64,000 bases of DNA from Haliea sp. E1-2-M8. GTDB lineage: Bacteria; Pseudomonadota; Gammaproteobacteria; Pseudomonadales; Halieaceae. A program made the position numbers and the translations under genes. Shown in pieces: positions 52,931 to 61,981 of the stretch (position 1 is its first letter; every line of letters starts with the position of its first letter). The notes under the pieces are model-generated. The model was not told the DNA's origin, ran no database searches, and worked only from the letters and a program-made list of their open reading frames with translations. The DNA lies in contig NZ_JAUTDR010000016.1 of assembly GCF_030649675.1 (NCBI RefSeq), forward strand, positions 1-64,000, read 5' to 3'.

Positions 52931-54076
52931 CGCCGCCCCGGCATCCAGCCGCAAGCCCTGCCGGGCGAGGGTCGTGGCCAGCGCCGTGAGGCACAGGGTG
53001 ACATTGGCCGCGGTACAGGCGTGGCCCATGAGGCCGATGCGCCAGGTCTTTCCTGCCAGGGCGCCGAGGCCGGCACCGATTTCCAGGTTGAAATCCTCAA
53101 GCAGAGTCTTGCGCAGGGCGGCGTCGTCAACGCCCTCGGGGATCCGCACCGCATTCAGCTGCGGCAGGCGGTACTCCGCGGCCACCGCCATTTCCAGCCC
53201 CAGTGCTGCAAGGCCCGCTACCAGTGCATCGTGGTGCCGCCGGTGGCGCGCGTGGGCCGCCTCAAGGCCCTCTTCCCGCAGCATCAACAGGGCTTCGTGC
53301 AGGGCGTAGAGCAGGTTGATCGGTGCCGTGTGGTGGTAGGCGCGCTTGCTGCTGCCGCCCCAGTAACCCATCACCAGCTGCATGTCGAGAAACCAGCTCT
53401 GCACCCGCTCGCTGCGGGCCTGGATCCGTTCCACCGCGCGCGGGCTGAACGTTACCGGCGACAGCCCGGGGATGCAGGACAGACATTTCTGGGTGCCGGA
53501 ATAGACCGCGTCGGCACCCCAGGCATCGACCTTGAGTTCAATGCCCCCCAGGGAGGTCACCGTATCGACAATGGACAGGGCACCGTGCTCCCGGGCCAGC
53601 GCGCACAGGGCCTCGGCGTCACTGCGCACCCCGGTTGAGGTTTCTGCGTGGACCAAGGCGAGCAGGGAAGCCTCGGGGTGGGCCTTGAAAGCAGCGGCAA
53701 CCTTGTCCACGCTCACCGGCTGGCCCCAGTCGTCCTCCACCAGGATGGCGGTGCCGCCACAGCGCTCCACGTTTTCCTGCATGCGCCCGCCGAAGACACC
53801 GTTGCGGCAGACAATGACCGTATCACCCGGCGACACCAGGTTGACAAAACAGGCCTCCATGCCGGCGGAGCCGGGGGCGGAAATCGGCAGGGTCAGGGCG
53901 TTTTCGGTCTGGAAGGCATACTGCAGCAGGCCCTTGACTTCGTCCATCAGGGCCACGAACAGCGGGTCCAGGTGGCCGATGGTAGGGCGCCCCAGGGCGC
54001 CGAGGACGCGGGCGGAAACATCCGAGGGCCCGGGGCCCATGAGAATACGGCGCGGCGGGAAAAAACTCTGGTTCAT
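52895..54076 (-). CDS. Class V aminotransferase (alanine-glyoxylate type)
   Basis: A 393-residue fold-type I PLP aminotransferase. It begins MNQSFFPPRRILMGPGPSDV and has the family core TIGHLDPLFVALMDEVKGLL, ISAPGSAGMEACFVNLVSPG, IVDTVTSLGGIELKVDAWGA (Asp) and VYSGTQKCLSCIPGLSPVTF with the PLP Lys. This subgroup includes serine-glyoxylate and alanine-glyoxylate transaminases, which interconvert glyoxylate and glycine. It starts 16 bases after the end of ppdK on the minus strand, so it is the second gene of an operon with ppdK, which is gluconeogenic. Confidence 0.9.
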   Translation of the reverse strand: MNQSFFPPRRILMGPGPSDVSARVLGALGRPTIGHLDPLFVALMDEVKGLLQYAFQTENALTLPISAPGSAGMEACFVNLVSPGDTVIVCRNGVFGGRMQENVERCGGTAILVEDDWGQPVSVDKVAAAFKAHPEASLLALVHAETSTGVRSDAEALCALAREHGALSIVDTVTSLGGIELKVDAWGADAVYSGTQKCLSCIPGLSPVTFSPRAVERIQARSERVQSWFLDMQLVMGYWGGSSKRAYHHTAPINLLYALHEALLMLREEGLEAAHARHRRHHDALVAGLAALGLEMAVAAEYRLPQLNAVRIPEGVDDAALRKTLLEDFNLEIGAGLGALAGKTWRIGLMGHACTAANVTLCLTALATTLARQGLRLDAGAALEAADAVLAAA

Positions 54077-54092
54077 TTGTGGGGTCCTTGTG

Positions 54093-56708
54093 TCAGGAGC
54101 GACGGGTTTCGGTTTCCCGGCGCACTTTGGCCTGGGCCGCGGCGATACGCGCCACCGGCACCCGGAACGGGCTGCAGGACACATAGTCCAGGCCCAGGTC
54201 GTGGAAGAACTGGATCGAACGGGGATCGCCGCCGTGTTCACCGCAAATGCCGTACTTGATGCCGGGTTTGCGCGCCCGGCTCTCGGTCACCGCGATCTCC
54301 AGCAGGCGGCCGACGGCGCGCTGGTCCAGGGTGACGAAGGGGTCGCTCTCGACCAGTTTTTTCTCCAGGTACATGGGCAGGAACTTGCCGACGTCGTCGC
54401 GGGAAAAGCCGTAGGTCATCTGGGTCAGGTCGTTGGTGCCAAAGCTCATGAATTCCACTTCCGCCGCCAGCCGGTCTGCGCCGAGGGTGGCGCGCGGGGT
54501 TTCCATCATGGTGCCGATCTTGTAGGGCACGGAAACCTGCTTCTCCTTCAATACCGCCTGGATGCCGCGGTCGATGATCTCGCTGATCAGGCGGATCTCG
54601 CGCACGTTGACCACCAGCGGAATCATGATTTCCGGCAACGGCTTCAATCCCTCTTCAGTCGCCCGCACCGCGGCGCTGATTATGGCCTTCACCTGCATCT
54701 CGGTGACCTCCGGATGCACGATGGACAGGCGGCAGCCGCGGAAACCCAGCATCGGGTTTACTTCCTTCAGGCTATCGCTCATCGCCCGGATCTTCTCCAG
54801 CGGCTTGTCGATGCGGTGGGAGAGGGCGATCATGTCCTCTTCCGTGTGGGGCAGGAATTCGTGCAGCGGCGGGTCCAGCAGGCGCACCGTCACCGGCAGC
54901 CCGTCCATCACCCGGAACAGGGCCAGCATGTCCTCTTCCTGGAACTGCAGCAGCTTGTCCAGATAGCCCTGGCGCTCTTCGCGACTCTCCGAGAGGATCA
55001 TGCCGCGCATCTGGTCAATGCGTTCGGCATCGAAGAACATGTGCTCGGTGCGACACAGACCGATGCCCTCGGCGCCGAGTTCGCGGGCCTTGGCGGCATC
55101 TTCCGGGGTTTCCGCATTGGCCCGCACCTTCAGCCGCCGATGCTCATCGGCCCAGGACAGCAGGATCTGGAAATCCTCGCTGCTGCTGGCTTCGGTCTTG
55201 GGCACATCACCGAGCATCACCTCGCCGGCGGTGCCGTCCAGGGTGATGACATCGCCGCGGCGGATGACCACGCCGCTGGCGGTGGTCGCGGTACCCGCGG
55301 CGTAGTTGATACTCAGGCCAGTGCAGGCCGTGATGGCGCAGACCCCCATGCCGCGCGCAACCACTGCCGCGTGCGAGGTCATGCCGCCCAGTTCCGTGAG
55401 AATCCCGGCGGCAACCTTCATGCCGTGGATATCTTCCGGCGTGGTCTCCCGGCGCACGAGCACGACGCTGTCACCGGTGGCCGCAACTTCCACTGCTTCC
55501 TCCGCCGAGAACACCACCCGGCCGGTGGCGCCGCCGGGGCTGGCGGGCAGGCCGGTGGCGACAATCTGGGTTTTCTGCTCCGGGTCCACCATCGGGTGCA
55601 GAAAGGATTCCACGTGCTCCGGTGACACCCGCATCAGGGCTTCGCTCTCGGTAATGAGGCCCTCGCGCACCATGTCCACGGCGATCTTCACCGAAGCCCG
55701 GCCAGTGCGCTTGCCGCTGCGGGTCTGCAGCATGTACAGCTTGCCTTCCTGCACCGTGAATTCCAGGTCCTGCATGTCGCGGTAGTGCTTTTCCAGCTGC
55801 GCCTGGGTGCGAAACAGCTCGGCGTACACTTCCGGCAAGCGCTCATCCAGGGCGGACACCGGCAGCGGTGTGCGGGTGCCGGCCACCACGTCTTCACCGG
55901 CGGCATTGAACAGGAACTCGCCGAAAAAGCTGTGCTCGCCGTTGGAGGGGTTGCGGGTAAAAGCGACGCCGGAGCCCGAGGTGTCGCCGAAATTGCCAAA
56001 CACCATCGCCTGCACATTCACCGCCGTACCCAGCGTCTCCGGGATGTTGTTCATCTCCCGGTAGACATAGGCCCGCGGCGTATGCCAGGACAGGAACACC
56101 GCCTCCACCGCCAGCTTGAGCTGGACAAAGGGGTCCTCCGGGAAGTCCACCAGGGTCTTGTAGATGCGGATGATTTCCAGCCAGTCCCCGGCGTTCATTT
56201 CCACATCAGTGCGCTTGCCGTGGGCGGCCTTGTACTTTTCGATCTCGTGCTCGAACTGCTCGCCATCGGCACCCAGCACCACGTTCGCGAACATCTGGAT
56301 AAAACGCCGATAACAGTCGTAGGCGAAACGCGGATTGTCGGTCCTGCGCGCCAGGCCCGCGGCAATTTCATCGTTCAGGCCCAGGTTGAGGATGGTGTTC
56401 ATCATGCCCGGCATCGACACCGCCGCCCCCGAGCGCACCGAGAACAGCAGCGGATTCTCCGGGTCACCAAAGCGCGCGCCCATCTTCTTTTCCACCAGGT
56501 CCAGCGCCACCCGATACTCCTGCTCCAGCAGTGGCGGCAGCTTGTTGCCGAACTCGAAGAACTCGCGGCAGGTAGGGGTAGTGATGATGAAACCGAAGGG
56601 CACCGGCAGGCCCAGCGCGGTCATTTCACAGAGATTGGCGCCCTTGCCGCCGAGCAGGTCGCGGTCGTCCTTGCTGCCCTCGTTGAACAGATATACGCGC
56701 TTGGCCAT
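54093..56708 (-). CDS. ppdK: Pyruvate, phosphate dikinase
   Basis: An 871-residue PPDK converting pyruvate, ATP and phosphate to PEP, AMP and PPi, or the reverse. ATP-grasp domain at the N-terminus (YLFNEGSKDDRDLLGGKGAN and RSGAAVSMPGMMNTILNLGL), central phosphohistidine domain GGMTSHAAVVARGMG with catalytic His446, and C-terminal TIM barrel with GLCRTEHMFFD, EFMSFGTNDLTQMTYGFSRD and YGICGEHGGDP (Cys). The length is that of PPDK rather than PEP synthase (about 790). No PPDK regulatory protein gene is adjacent. A TATACT -10-like box lies about 45 bases upstream of the start. Confidence 0.95.
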   Translation of the reverse strand: MAKRVYLFNEGSKDDRDLLGGKGANLCEMTALGLPVPFGFIITTPTCREFFEFGNKLPPLLEQEYRVALDLVEKKMGARFGDPENPLLFSVRSGAAVSMPGMMNTILNLGLNDEIAAGLARRTDNPRFAYDCYRRFIQMFANVVLGADGEQFEHEIEKYKAAHGKRTDVEMNAGDWLEIIRIYKTLVDFPEDPFVQLKLAVEAVFLSWHTPRAYVYREMNNIPETLGTAVNVQAMVFGNFGDTSGSGVAFTRNPSNGEHSFFGEFLFNAAGEDVVAGTRTPLPVSALDERLPEVYAELFRTQAQLEKHYRDMQDLEFTVQEGKLYMLQTRSGKRTGRASVKIAVDMVREGLITESEALMRVSPEHVESFLHPMVDPEQKTQIVATGLPASPGGATGRVVFSAEEAVEVAATGDSVVLVRRETTPEDIHGMKVAAGILTELGGMTSHAAVVARGMGVCAITACTGLSINYAAGTATTASGVVIRRGDVITLDGTAGEVMLGDVPKTEASSSEDFQILLSWADEHRRLKVRANAETPEDAAKARELGAEGIGLCRTEHMFFDAERIDQMRGMILSESREERQGYLDKLLQFQEEDMLALFRVMDGLPVTVRLLDPPLHEFLPHTEEDMIALSHRIDKPLEKIRAMSDSLKEVNPMLGFRGCRLSIVHPEVTEMQVKAIISAAVRATEEGLKPLPEIMIPLVVNVREIRLISEIIDRGIQAVLKEKQVSVPYKIGTMMETPRATLGADRLAAEVEFMSFGTNDLTQMTYGFSRDDVGKFLPMYLEKKLVESDPFVTLDQRAVGRLLEIAVTESRARKPGIKYGICGEHGGDPRSIQFFHDLGLDYVSCSPFRVPVARIAAAQAKVRRETETRRS

Positions 56709-56753
56709 GGGCCCCCCGGGTCAGGTTGTGGTTGCTGGTTTTAGCAGCGCGCG

Positions 56754-56759
56754 AGTATA
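56754..56759 (-). promoter_or_regulatory. -10-like element of ppdK
   Basis: TATACT read on the minus strand, 5/6 match to the -10 consensus, about 45 bases before the ppdK start. No good -35 at 17 bases. It may be weak or activator-dependent. Confidence 0.25.
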
Positions 56760-56813
56760 GCGGAAAAGGGGGCGGGTCGGGAGCACTGCCCACCGTGCCG
56801 GGTTCACTCCGGG

Positions 56814-56856
56814 TCGCTTCGTTCCACTGGCGGCCTCCGGCCGCGGCGTCGCTCCG
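56814..56856 (+). repeat. GC-rich palindromic repeat, copy A
   Basis: A 43-base element beginning TCGCTTCGTTC and ending GCGTCGCTCCG with an internal hairpin, GCGGCC and GGCCGC, at its centre. It matches the reverse complement of 57272-57315 at 39 of 44 aligned positions. The first 11 bases recur with one mismatch at 56874-56884. The element type is reminiscent of REP-like extragenic palindromes. Confidence 0.55.
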
Positions 56857-57271
56857 CCACGGGTATGCTCCTTTCGCTTCATTCCGGGCGCATGCGGCGC
56901 GTTTGCCGTTGGTATTCTTGCGCTGCCGTCTGGCCGCGCACATTGTGAGCAGGGATGGCACCTGGCATGGCGGGGGCAGATTTGAAGCTGGTCTGTTCCC
57001 ACTTACAGGGCTGGGGGTTGGCAGCCACTAAGTGGAAGACGGTGGGCGCACCGACGCCCTCCAAGTCCGCGAAACGACATCCCCGCACCGGATCAACGCG
57101 GGTGGGGAAACTGAGGTCAAGGTACGTTGTTATCGGAGAGTCACCCGCTCAGCGGTTGGCAGGGGGAACCGAGCGAAACGGTGTTCGATGGCAATGGTCA
57201 CTGCGACCTGGTTAACGAAGTCCTGAGCGATCATCTCGACCACCCCGCGTTGATTCGGAGCCCCCGGTTCC

Positions 57272-57315
57272 CGGAGCGACGCAGCGGCCGCGAGGCCGCC
57301 TCTCGAACGAAGCGA
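57272..57315 (-). repeat. GC-rich palindromic repeat, copy B (inverted)
   Basis: The 44-base inverted counterpart of the repeat at 56814-56856: same ends and the same internal GCGGCC...GGCCGC hairpin, with four substitutions and one inserted base. The pair encloses 415 bases. It lies outside any gene. Confidence 0.55.
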
Positions 57316-57380
57316 GCTTTTAAAACGACTCAGGCCTTCAAGCTGGCAGTTGAACGACGTAATAACCAACCGCTGAGAAC

Positions 57381-58271
57381 TCAGCCGCCACGCCTCAGCA
57401 GCAGGTCCCCCAGCCGGTCCACCTCGGCGATATCCGCCGTCGCCGGCACCAGGAAAACCTCCTCGCAACCCGCCGCCTCGGCATTGTCCAGGGCCTCGAG
57501 GATGGTGTCCTCGGAGCTGCGGTGCACCGACTCGGCCATCATCCTGGCGATTTCCGGCCCGGCGATGGCGAGGTAGTCGTAGACGTAATCGTACAGCCGC
57601 TGGGGGCCGTCGTCGGCGAGGGTGCACCAGAAACCGCCGAGGCGGTAGGGCTTCTGCTCGCGGCCGGCTGCGTCCCAGGCTTCGTCGGCGAGGCGGAAGG
57701 CGTTGGCCAGTTCGGCCTGTTCGCCGTTGCCGGACCAGCCGTAGAGGCCGTCGGCCCACTGGGCGCAGCGGGCGATACTCTTGGGGCCGAGCACGCCGGC
57801 CAGCAGTTTGGGGCCGCCGTCGCGGGTGGGGAGGGGGCCGATGGCGCCGGCGCCGGGGATGACTTCCTGCTGGTTCCACACCTGGCGCAGGGTGGCGACC
57901 TGCTGGTCCATGCGGCCGTACCGGCCCTTGAAGGGTGCCTCGACCGCGGCGTAGTCGGCTTCCCTGCCGCCGTAGCCGACGCAGACCTGCTGCACGCGGC
58001 CGCCGGAGAGGATGTCCAGGCTGGCAACTTCCTTGGCGACCTGCACCGCGCTGTGCATGGGCAGCACGTACAGGGTCGGGGTGATCTGCACCCGGCTGGT
58101 ACAGGCAGCGGCAGCCGCCAGCAGGATGCGCATGTCGAAGGTGGGGCCGTGCACGCGTTCGCCGCAGGAGACGCTGTGGAAGGGCCCGGCATCGACCCGC
58201 TGGAACCACTGCAGGTAGTCGTCGCGGGTCAGTCCGGCTTTCATGTAGGGCAGGCAGATTCCGGTTTTCAT
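57381..58271 (-). CDS. LLM-class flavin-dependent oxidoreductase
   Basis: A 296-residue luciferase-like monooxygenase family protein: KTGICLPYMKAGLTRDDYLQ, AAAACTSRVQITPTLYVLPM, VAKEVASLDILSGGRVQQVC (the conserved LDxLSxGRxxxGxG-type loop), and PKLLAGVLGPKSIARCAQWA. Flavin may be FMN or F420; it is divergently transcribed from a TIGR03617-type F420-dependent homologue, so F420 is possible. The 216-base divergent region contains a 13-base palindrome. Substrate unknown; in actinobacteria such enzymes act on steroid or aromatic intermediates. Confidence 0.87.
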   Translation of the reverse strand: MKTGICLPYMKAGLTRDDYLQWFQRVDAGPFHSVSCGERVHGPTFDMRILLAAAAACTSRVQITPTLYVLPMHSAVQVAKEVASLDILSGGRVQQVCVGYGGREADYAAVEAPFKGRYGRMDQQVATLRQVWNQQEVIPGAGAIGPLPTRDGGPKLLAGVLGPKSIARCAQWADGLYGWSGNGEQAELANAFRLADEAWDAAGREQKPYRLGGFWCTLADDGPQRLYDYVYDYLAIAGPEIARMMAESVHRSSEDTILEALDNAEAAGCEEVFLVPATADIAEVDRLGDLLLRRGG

Positions 58272-58391
58272 TGTCGTGGGTCCTCCTTCTGGGACAGCGA
58301 TTATGGCGCAGACGGCGAATGCCGGCGCGCCCCGGCGTACACCTATCTGTACCAGGGGCGGGCCTGTCGCGAGACGACGGCGCAGAACCTG

Positions 58392-58413
58392 TGTCGTGAC
58401 GACATTGTCGTGG
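58392..58413 (+). promoter_or_regulatory. Candidate operator between divergent LLM genes
   Basis: A perfect 13-base palindrome, TGTCGT-G-ACGACA (58392-58404), is directly followed by TTGTCGTGG. The 11-mer CATTGTCGTGG at 58403-58413 is repeated exactly at 58269-58279, across the start codon of the minus-strand LLM gene. A TATAAC -10-like box lies at 58435-58440, 47 bases ahead of the plus-strand GTG start. This layout suits one regulator controlling both genes. Confidence 0.42.
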
Positions 58414-58487
58414 CAACGCCGCGATGCACTGCGCTATAACCCCGTTTGCCAACAGTAATCGCCACCCCGGAATTGGAGAGAAGAGCA

Positions 58488-59516
58488 GTGACCATAAAAA
58501 TCGACGGACCGTTCTATGCCCAGTTGGGGGGCGCGGCCGCGGAAGCCCGGCGGCTGGCAGATATCGGCTATGACGGGGTGTATACGCTGGAGGGTAGCTG
58601 GGACCCGTTTCTGCCGCTGGTGCTGGCGGCGGAACACGCGCCGGGCCTGGATATCGCCACCGGCATCGCGGTCGCGTTCCCGCGCAATCCGCTGCACCTT
58701 GCCTACCAGGCCTGGGATCTGCAGCGCTACAGCGAGGGCCGCTTTCTGCTCGGCATAGGCTCCCAGATCAAGGCCCATATCGAGAAGCGTTTCGGCATCG
58801 ACTTTGATCCGCCGGCGACCCGCATGCGCGACTATATCCTCGCCCTGAAGGCCATTTTCGCCTGTTGGCAGGACGGCACACGCCTTTCCTATGAGGGCAA
58901 ATTCTATCGCCATACCCTGATGACCCCGATGTTCAATCCCGGTCCCAATCCCTTTGGGGTGCCGCCCATCATGCTCGGCGCCCTCGGCCCGCGGATGACG
59001 GAAATCGCCGGCGAAGTAGCGGACGGCCTTATCGTGCACCCGTTCAACAACGAGCGTTTCCTGCGCGAGCAGGCGCTGCCGGCGGTAGCCCGGGGCCTGG
59101 CGCAGGGGGGGCGGTCGCGTGCGGATTTCACCCTGCAGGTCAACGCGATTGTCATTACCGGGGAGGACGCGGCGGGGCGCGAGGCCGCCGCTACCGCGGT
59201 GCGCGGCCTGCTCGGCTTCTATGCCTCGACGCCAGCCTACCTGCCACCCATGGCGGCGATCGGCTACGCCGACCTGCAGCCGGAGTTGAACAAGCTGTCC
59301 AAGCAGGGCCAGTGGGATGCGCTCGGCACCCACATTGACGATGAGTTTGTCGCCGCCTTCGCGGTCAGCGGCCATCCAGGGGATATCGCCGCAGCGCTGC
59401 TGGCGCGCTACGGTGACTGCGCGGATCGGCTGGCGATCTACGCACCCTATGCCGCGCCCGATCCCATGTGGCGGGAAATCCTGCAGGATCTGCGGCGGCT
59501 GCAGGCGGCGGCCTGA
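58488..59516 (+). CDS. TIGR03617-type F420-dependent LLM oxidoreductase
   Basis: A 342-residue luciferase-like enzyme. The start is GTG 58488, with GGAGAG upstream. Markers: IKIDGPFYAQLGGAAAEARR, GYDGVYTLEGSWDPFLPLVL, TGIAVAFPRNPLHLAYQAWD, and LGIGSQIKAHIEKRFGIDFD, which are the TIGR03617 features also found in actinobacterial F420 enzymes. In non-actinobacterial hosts the cofactor assignment is uncertain because F420 genes are not in the window. It is divergent from the other LLM gene and followed by an acyl-CoA dehydrogenase pair, suggesting a shared catabolic pathway. Confidence 0.87.
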   Translation: MTIKIDGPFYAQLGGAAAEARRLADIGYDGVYTLEGSWDPFLPLVLAAEHAPGLDIATGIAVAFPRNPLHLAYQAWDLQRYSEGRFLLGIGSQIKAHIEKRFGIDFDPPATRMRDYILALKAIFACWQDGTRLSYEGKFYRHTLMTPMFNPGPNPFGVPPIMLGALGPRMTEIAGEVADGLIVHPFNNERFLREQALPAVARGLAQGGRSRADFTLQVNAIVITGEDAAGREAAATAVRGLLGFYASTPAYLPPMAAIGYADLQPELNKLSKQGQWDALGTHIDDEFVAAFAVSGHPGDIAAALLARYGDCADRLAIYAPYAAPDPMWREILQDLRRLQAAA

Positions 59517-59606
59517 GCACTTTCGCCACTAAGTTTGGCCGCAACCCCGCCTGCGGCAGTGCGCCGCGGCGGTTATTATCTGTCCCACAATCGCCGGGAG
59601 CCTGAG

Positions 59607-60794
59607 ATGAAAATACAGTTTACCCCCGCGCAGCTGGAACTGCGCGACGAGCTGCGGGCTTATTTCCGCGAGCTGATGACCCCGGAGCTGCGCGCCGAGT
59701 GCGAGCGCGACATGGGCGAGGGCGGTGGTCCCCTGTGGCGTGCGGCGCTGGCGCAGATGGGGCGCGACGGCTGGATCGGCCTGGGCTGGCCCAAAGAGTA
59801 CGGTGGTCGCGGTCTGTCGCCGCTGGAGCAGTTCGTGTTCGTCGAGGAGGTGATGCGCGCGGGCTACCCGTTCCCGTTCCTGACCACGGAATCCGTGGGC
59901 CCGACCCTGGCGGAGCACGGCAATGCCTGGATCCGCGAGGAAATCGTGCCGCAGATCCTGCGCGGCGAGCTGCTGATTTCCATTGGTTATTCCGAACCCG
60001 GTGCCGGCACCGACCTGGCCTCCCTGCGCACCAGCGCCGTTCGCGACGGTGACGACTGGGTGATCAACGGCCAGAAAATGTGGACCTCCCTGGCGCACTT
60101 CTGCGACTACACCTGGCTGGCGGTGCGCACCGACCCGGACGCGCCAAAGAAGCACAAGGGCATCTCCATGTTTCTGGTGCCCAACAGTGATCCGGGCTGG
60201 AGCTGCACCCCGGTGCACACCCTGGGCGGGGTGCGCACCAACGCGACCTTCTATGACAATATCCGGGTCAGTGACGACCACCGCGTCGGGGAATTGAACG
60301 GCGGCTGGAAACTGATTACCAGCCAGCTCAACCGGGAGCGGCTGAGCCTGATCAATTTCGGCCCCGTCTCCGAGCTGTTCAACCAGGTGGTGCACTGGGC
60401 GCGGGCCGCGATCGGGGATGACGGCCAGCCGGTGGCGGCCCAGTCCTGGGTGCAGGCCAACCTGGCCCGCAGCCGGGCCCTGATCGAGTGCATGAAGCTC
60501 ATCGTCTACAAACAGTCCTGGGCGATGACCGCGGGCACCCTGGGCATGGCGGATGCCTCCGCCGCCAAGGTGTTTGGCTCCGAGGGTTTCATCGAGGTCT
60601 ATCGCCTGCTCGGGGAGATCGTCGCCGAGGCCGGCCTGCTGCGCTCGCATTCGCCCGGCGCCCAGGAACAGGCCGGCCGCATCGAGCGCCTGTATCGTAC
60701 GGCCTCGATCATCACTTTTGGTGGCGGCGCCAACGAGATCCAGCGCGACATCATTTCCGCCGCGGGGCTGTGGATGCCCCGCGCCAGCCGCTGA
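59607..60794 (+). CDS. Acyl-CoA dehydrogenase, pair 2 subunit A
   Basis: A 395-residue ACAD. ATG 59607 has GGGAG upstream; the longer frame is not used. Core motifs: LGWPKEYGGRGLSPLEQFVF, ISIGYSEPGAGTDLASLRTS, WVINGQKMWTSLAHFCDYTW, and at the C-terminus ITFGGGANEIQRDIISAAGL, the FAD/active-site signature. It is the catalytic-type member of a pair with the next gene, 11 bases downstream. Same strand and immediate neighbour of the F420-type LLM enzyme. Confidence 0.93.
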   Translation: MKIQFTPAQLELRDELRAYFRELMTPELRAECERDMGEGGGPLWRAALAQMGRDGWIGLGWPKEYGGRGLSPLEQFVFVEEVMRAGYPFPFLTTESVGPTLAEHGNAWIREEIVPQILRGELLISIGYSEPGAGTDLASLRTSAVRDGDDWVINGQKMWTSLAHFCDYTWLAVRTDPDAPKKHKGISMFLVPNSDPGWSCTPVHTLGGVRTNATFYDNIRVSDDHRVGELNGGWKLITSQLNRERLSLINFGPVSELFNQVVHWARAAIGDDGQPVAAQSWVQANLARSRALIECMKLIVYKQSWAMTAGTLGMADASAAKVFGSEGFIEVYRLLGEIVAEAGLLRSHSPGAQEQAGRIERLYRTASIITFGGGANEIQRDIISAAGLWMPRASR

Positions 60795-60805
60795 GGGAAG
60801 CGCAC

Positions 60806-61933
60806 ATGGACTTTGGATTATCCGAAATTCAGGAACAGCTGCGCGGGCTTGCCCGCAAGATCCTCGACGACAAGGTGAGCCCCGCCAGTCTGGCGGCCTA
60901 CGATGAATACCGGGCTCCGCGTTTCGACCGGGAACTCTGGCAAACGCTGCTCGAGGCGGGCCTGCCAGCTGCCGCGGTGGCGGAGGAATACGGCGGCATG
61001 GGCCTGGGCTTCATGGAGCTGGGCCTGTTCATCGAGGAACTGGGCCGCAGTGTGGCACCGGTGCCGGTGCTGGCCCACTGTGTGTCGGCGATGCTGCCAC
61101 TGCAGCAATTCGCTCCTGCCGGCTTGCGCGAACGGATCCTGCCCGCGGCCGCCCGCGGCGAGCTGCTGCTGAGCGGCGACTTCTGGACCGGCTTGAGCAG
61201 CGCCGATCCGACCCGGTTGCAGGCCCGGGACCAGGAGGGCGCGCTGATACTGGACGGCGAATGTGCTGCAGTGCCCTTTGCCCGGGAGGCGGACTGGCTG
61301 CTGTTGCCGGTGCGCCGGGGCGGGGCGACCGCGGTGGTTCTGGTGGATACCCGGGATCCAGGGGTTACCCTGACCGACCTGCAGATGACCCATTTCGAGC
61401 CCCACTGCCGGGTGACCCTGGCTGCTGTCAGCGTACCGGCGGCGGATGTCGTCGTGGCCAGCTGCGGGGAGGAGCTGCTGGCCTGGACCCGTGAGCGTTG
61501 CGCGGCGGCGCTCTGCGCCCAGCAGCTGGGTGCCGCCGATCACGCCCTGCGCATGGCGGCCAGCTACACCAGTGAGCGGCAGCAGTTCGGGGTGCCCATC
61601 GCCACCTTCCAGGCGGTGGGGCACCGCATGGCGGACTGCTATATCGATGTCGAGTGCCTGCGCCTGTGTGCCTGGCAGGCCCTGTCCCTGCTCAGCGACC
61701 AGCAGCCTGCGACCACCGAAGTGCAGATTGCCAAGATCTGGGCGGGTGATGTCGGCCACCGGGTCAGCTACGCCTGCCAGCATGTGCACGGCGGCACCGG
61801 TATCGACCGCGACTATCCCCTCTGGCGCTACTGCCTGTGGCTGCGCTACAACGAGATGGCGCTGGGTTCCAGCGGCGCCCAGGTTGCCGCCCTCGGCCAG
61901 CGCCTGGCCGCGGGGGAGGGCCTGTTCAGCTGA
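60806..61933 (+). CDS. Acyl-CoA dehydrogenase, pair 2 subunit B
   Basis: A 375-residue ACAD-like subunit. ATG 60806 with GAGGGA upstream. It has VAEEYGGMGLGFMELGLFIE, SYTSERQQFGVPIATFQAVG and CQHVHGGTGIDRDYPLWRYC, but the C-terminus reads LGSSGAQVAALGQRLAAGEG and lacks the NEIQRDI signature found in its partner. That pattern repeats the one in the 13186/14454 pair. The two genes very probably encode an alpha-beta ACAD acting on bulky or ring-containing CoA esters, by analogy with steroid-degradation ACADs. Confidence 0.9.
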   Translation: MDFGLSEIQEQLRGLARKILDDKVSPASLAAYDEYRAPRFDRELWQTLLEAGLPAAAVAEEYGGMGLGFMELGLFIEELGRSVAPVPVLAHCVSAMLPLQQFAPAGLRERILPAAARGELLLSGDFWTGLSSADPTRLQARDQEGALILDGECAAVPFAREADWLLLPVRRGGATAVVLVDTRDPGVTLTDLQMTHFEPHCRVTLAAVSVPAADVVVASCGEELLAWTRERCAAALCAQQLGAADHALRMAASYTSERQQFGVPIATFQAVGHRMADCYIDVECLRLCAWQALSLLSDQQPATTEVQIAKIWAGDVGHRVSYACQHVHGGTGIDRDYPLWRYCLWLRYNEMALGSSGAQVAALGQRLAAGEGLFS

Positions 61934-61981
61934 GCGCAAACCTCTGCTGTAAACCCGGCGCCTGGGTTACACTGGCCGCCG

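Larger units (their letters stand above)
56709..57380. other. Gene-free stretch with repeats and coding debris
   Basis: This 670-base region between ppdK and the LLM gene carries no convincing gene. It holds an inverted pair of GC-rich 43/44-base repeats (listed separately). A minus-strand open stretch ends at about 57130 (VVEMIAQDFVNQVAVTIAIE, then HRFARFPLPTAERV), which looks like the remnant 3' end of a lost gene. A GCTGAG-AA-CTCAGC hairpin at 57372-57385 overlaps the LLM stop. The region is probably a mobile-repeat scar, but no transposase is visible. Confidence 0.45.
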
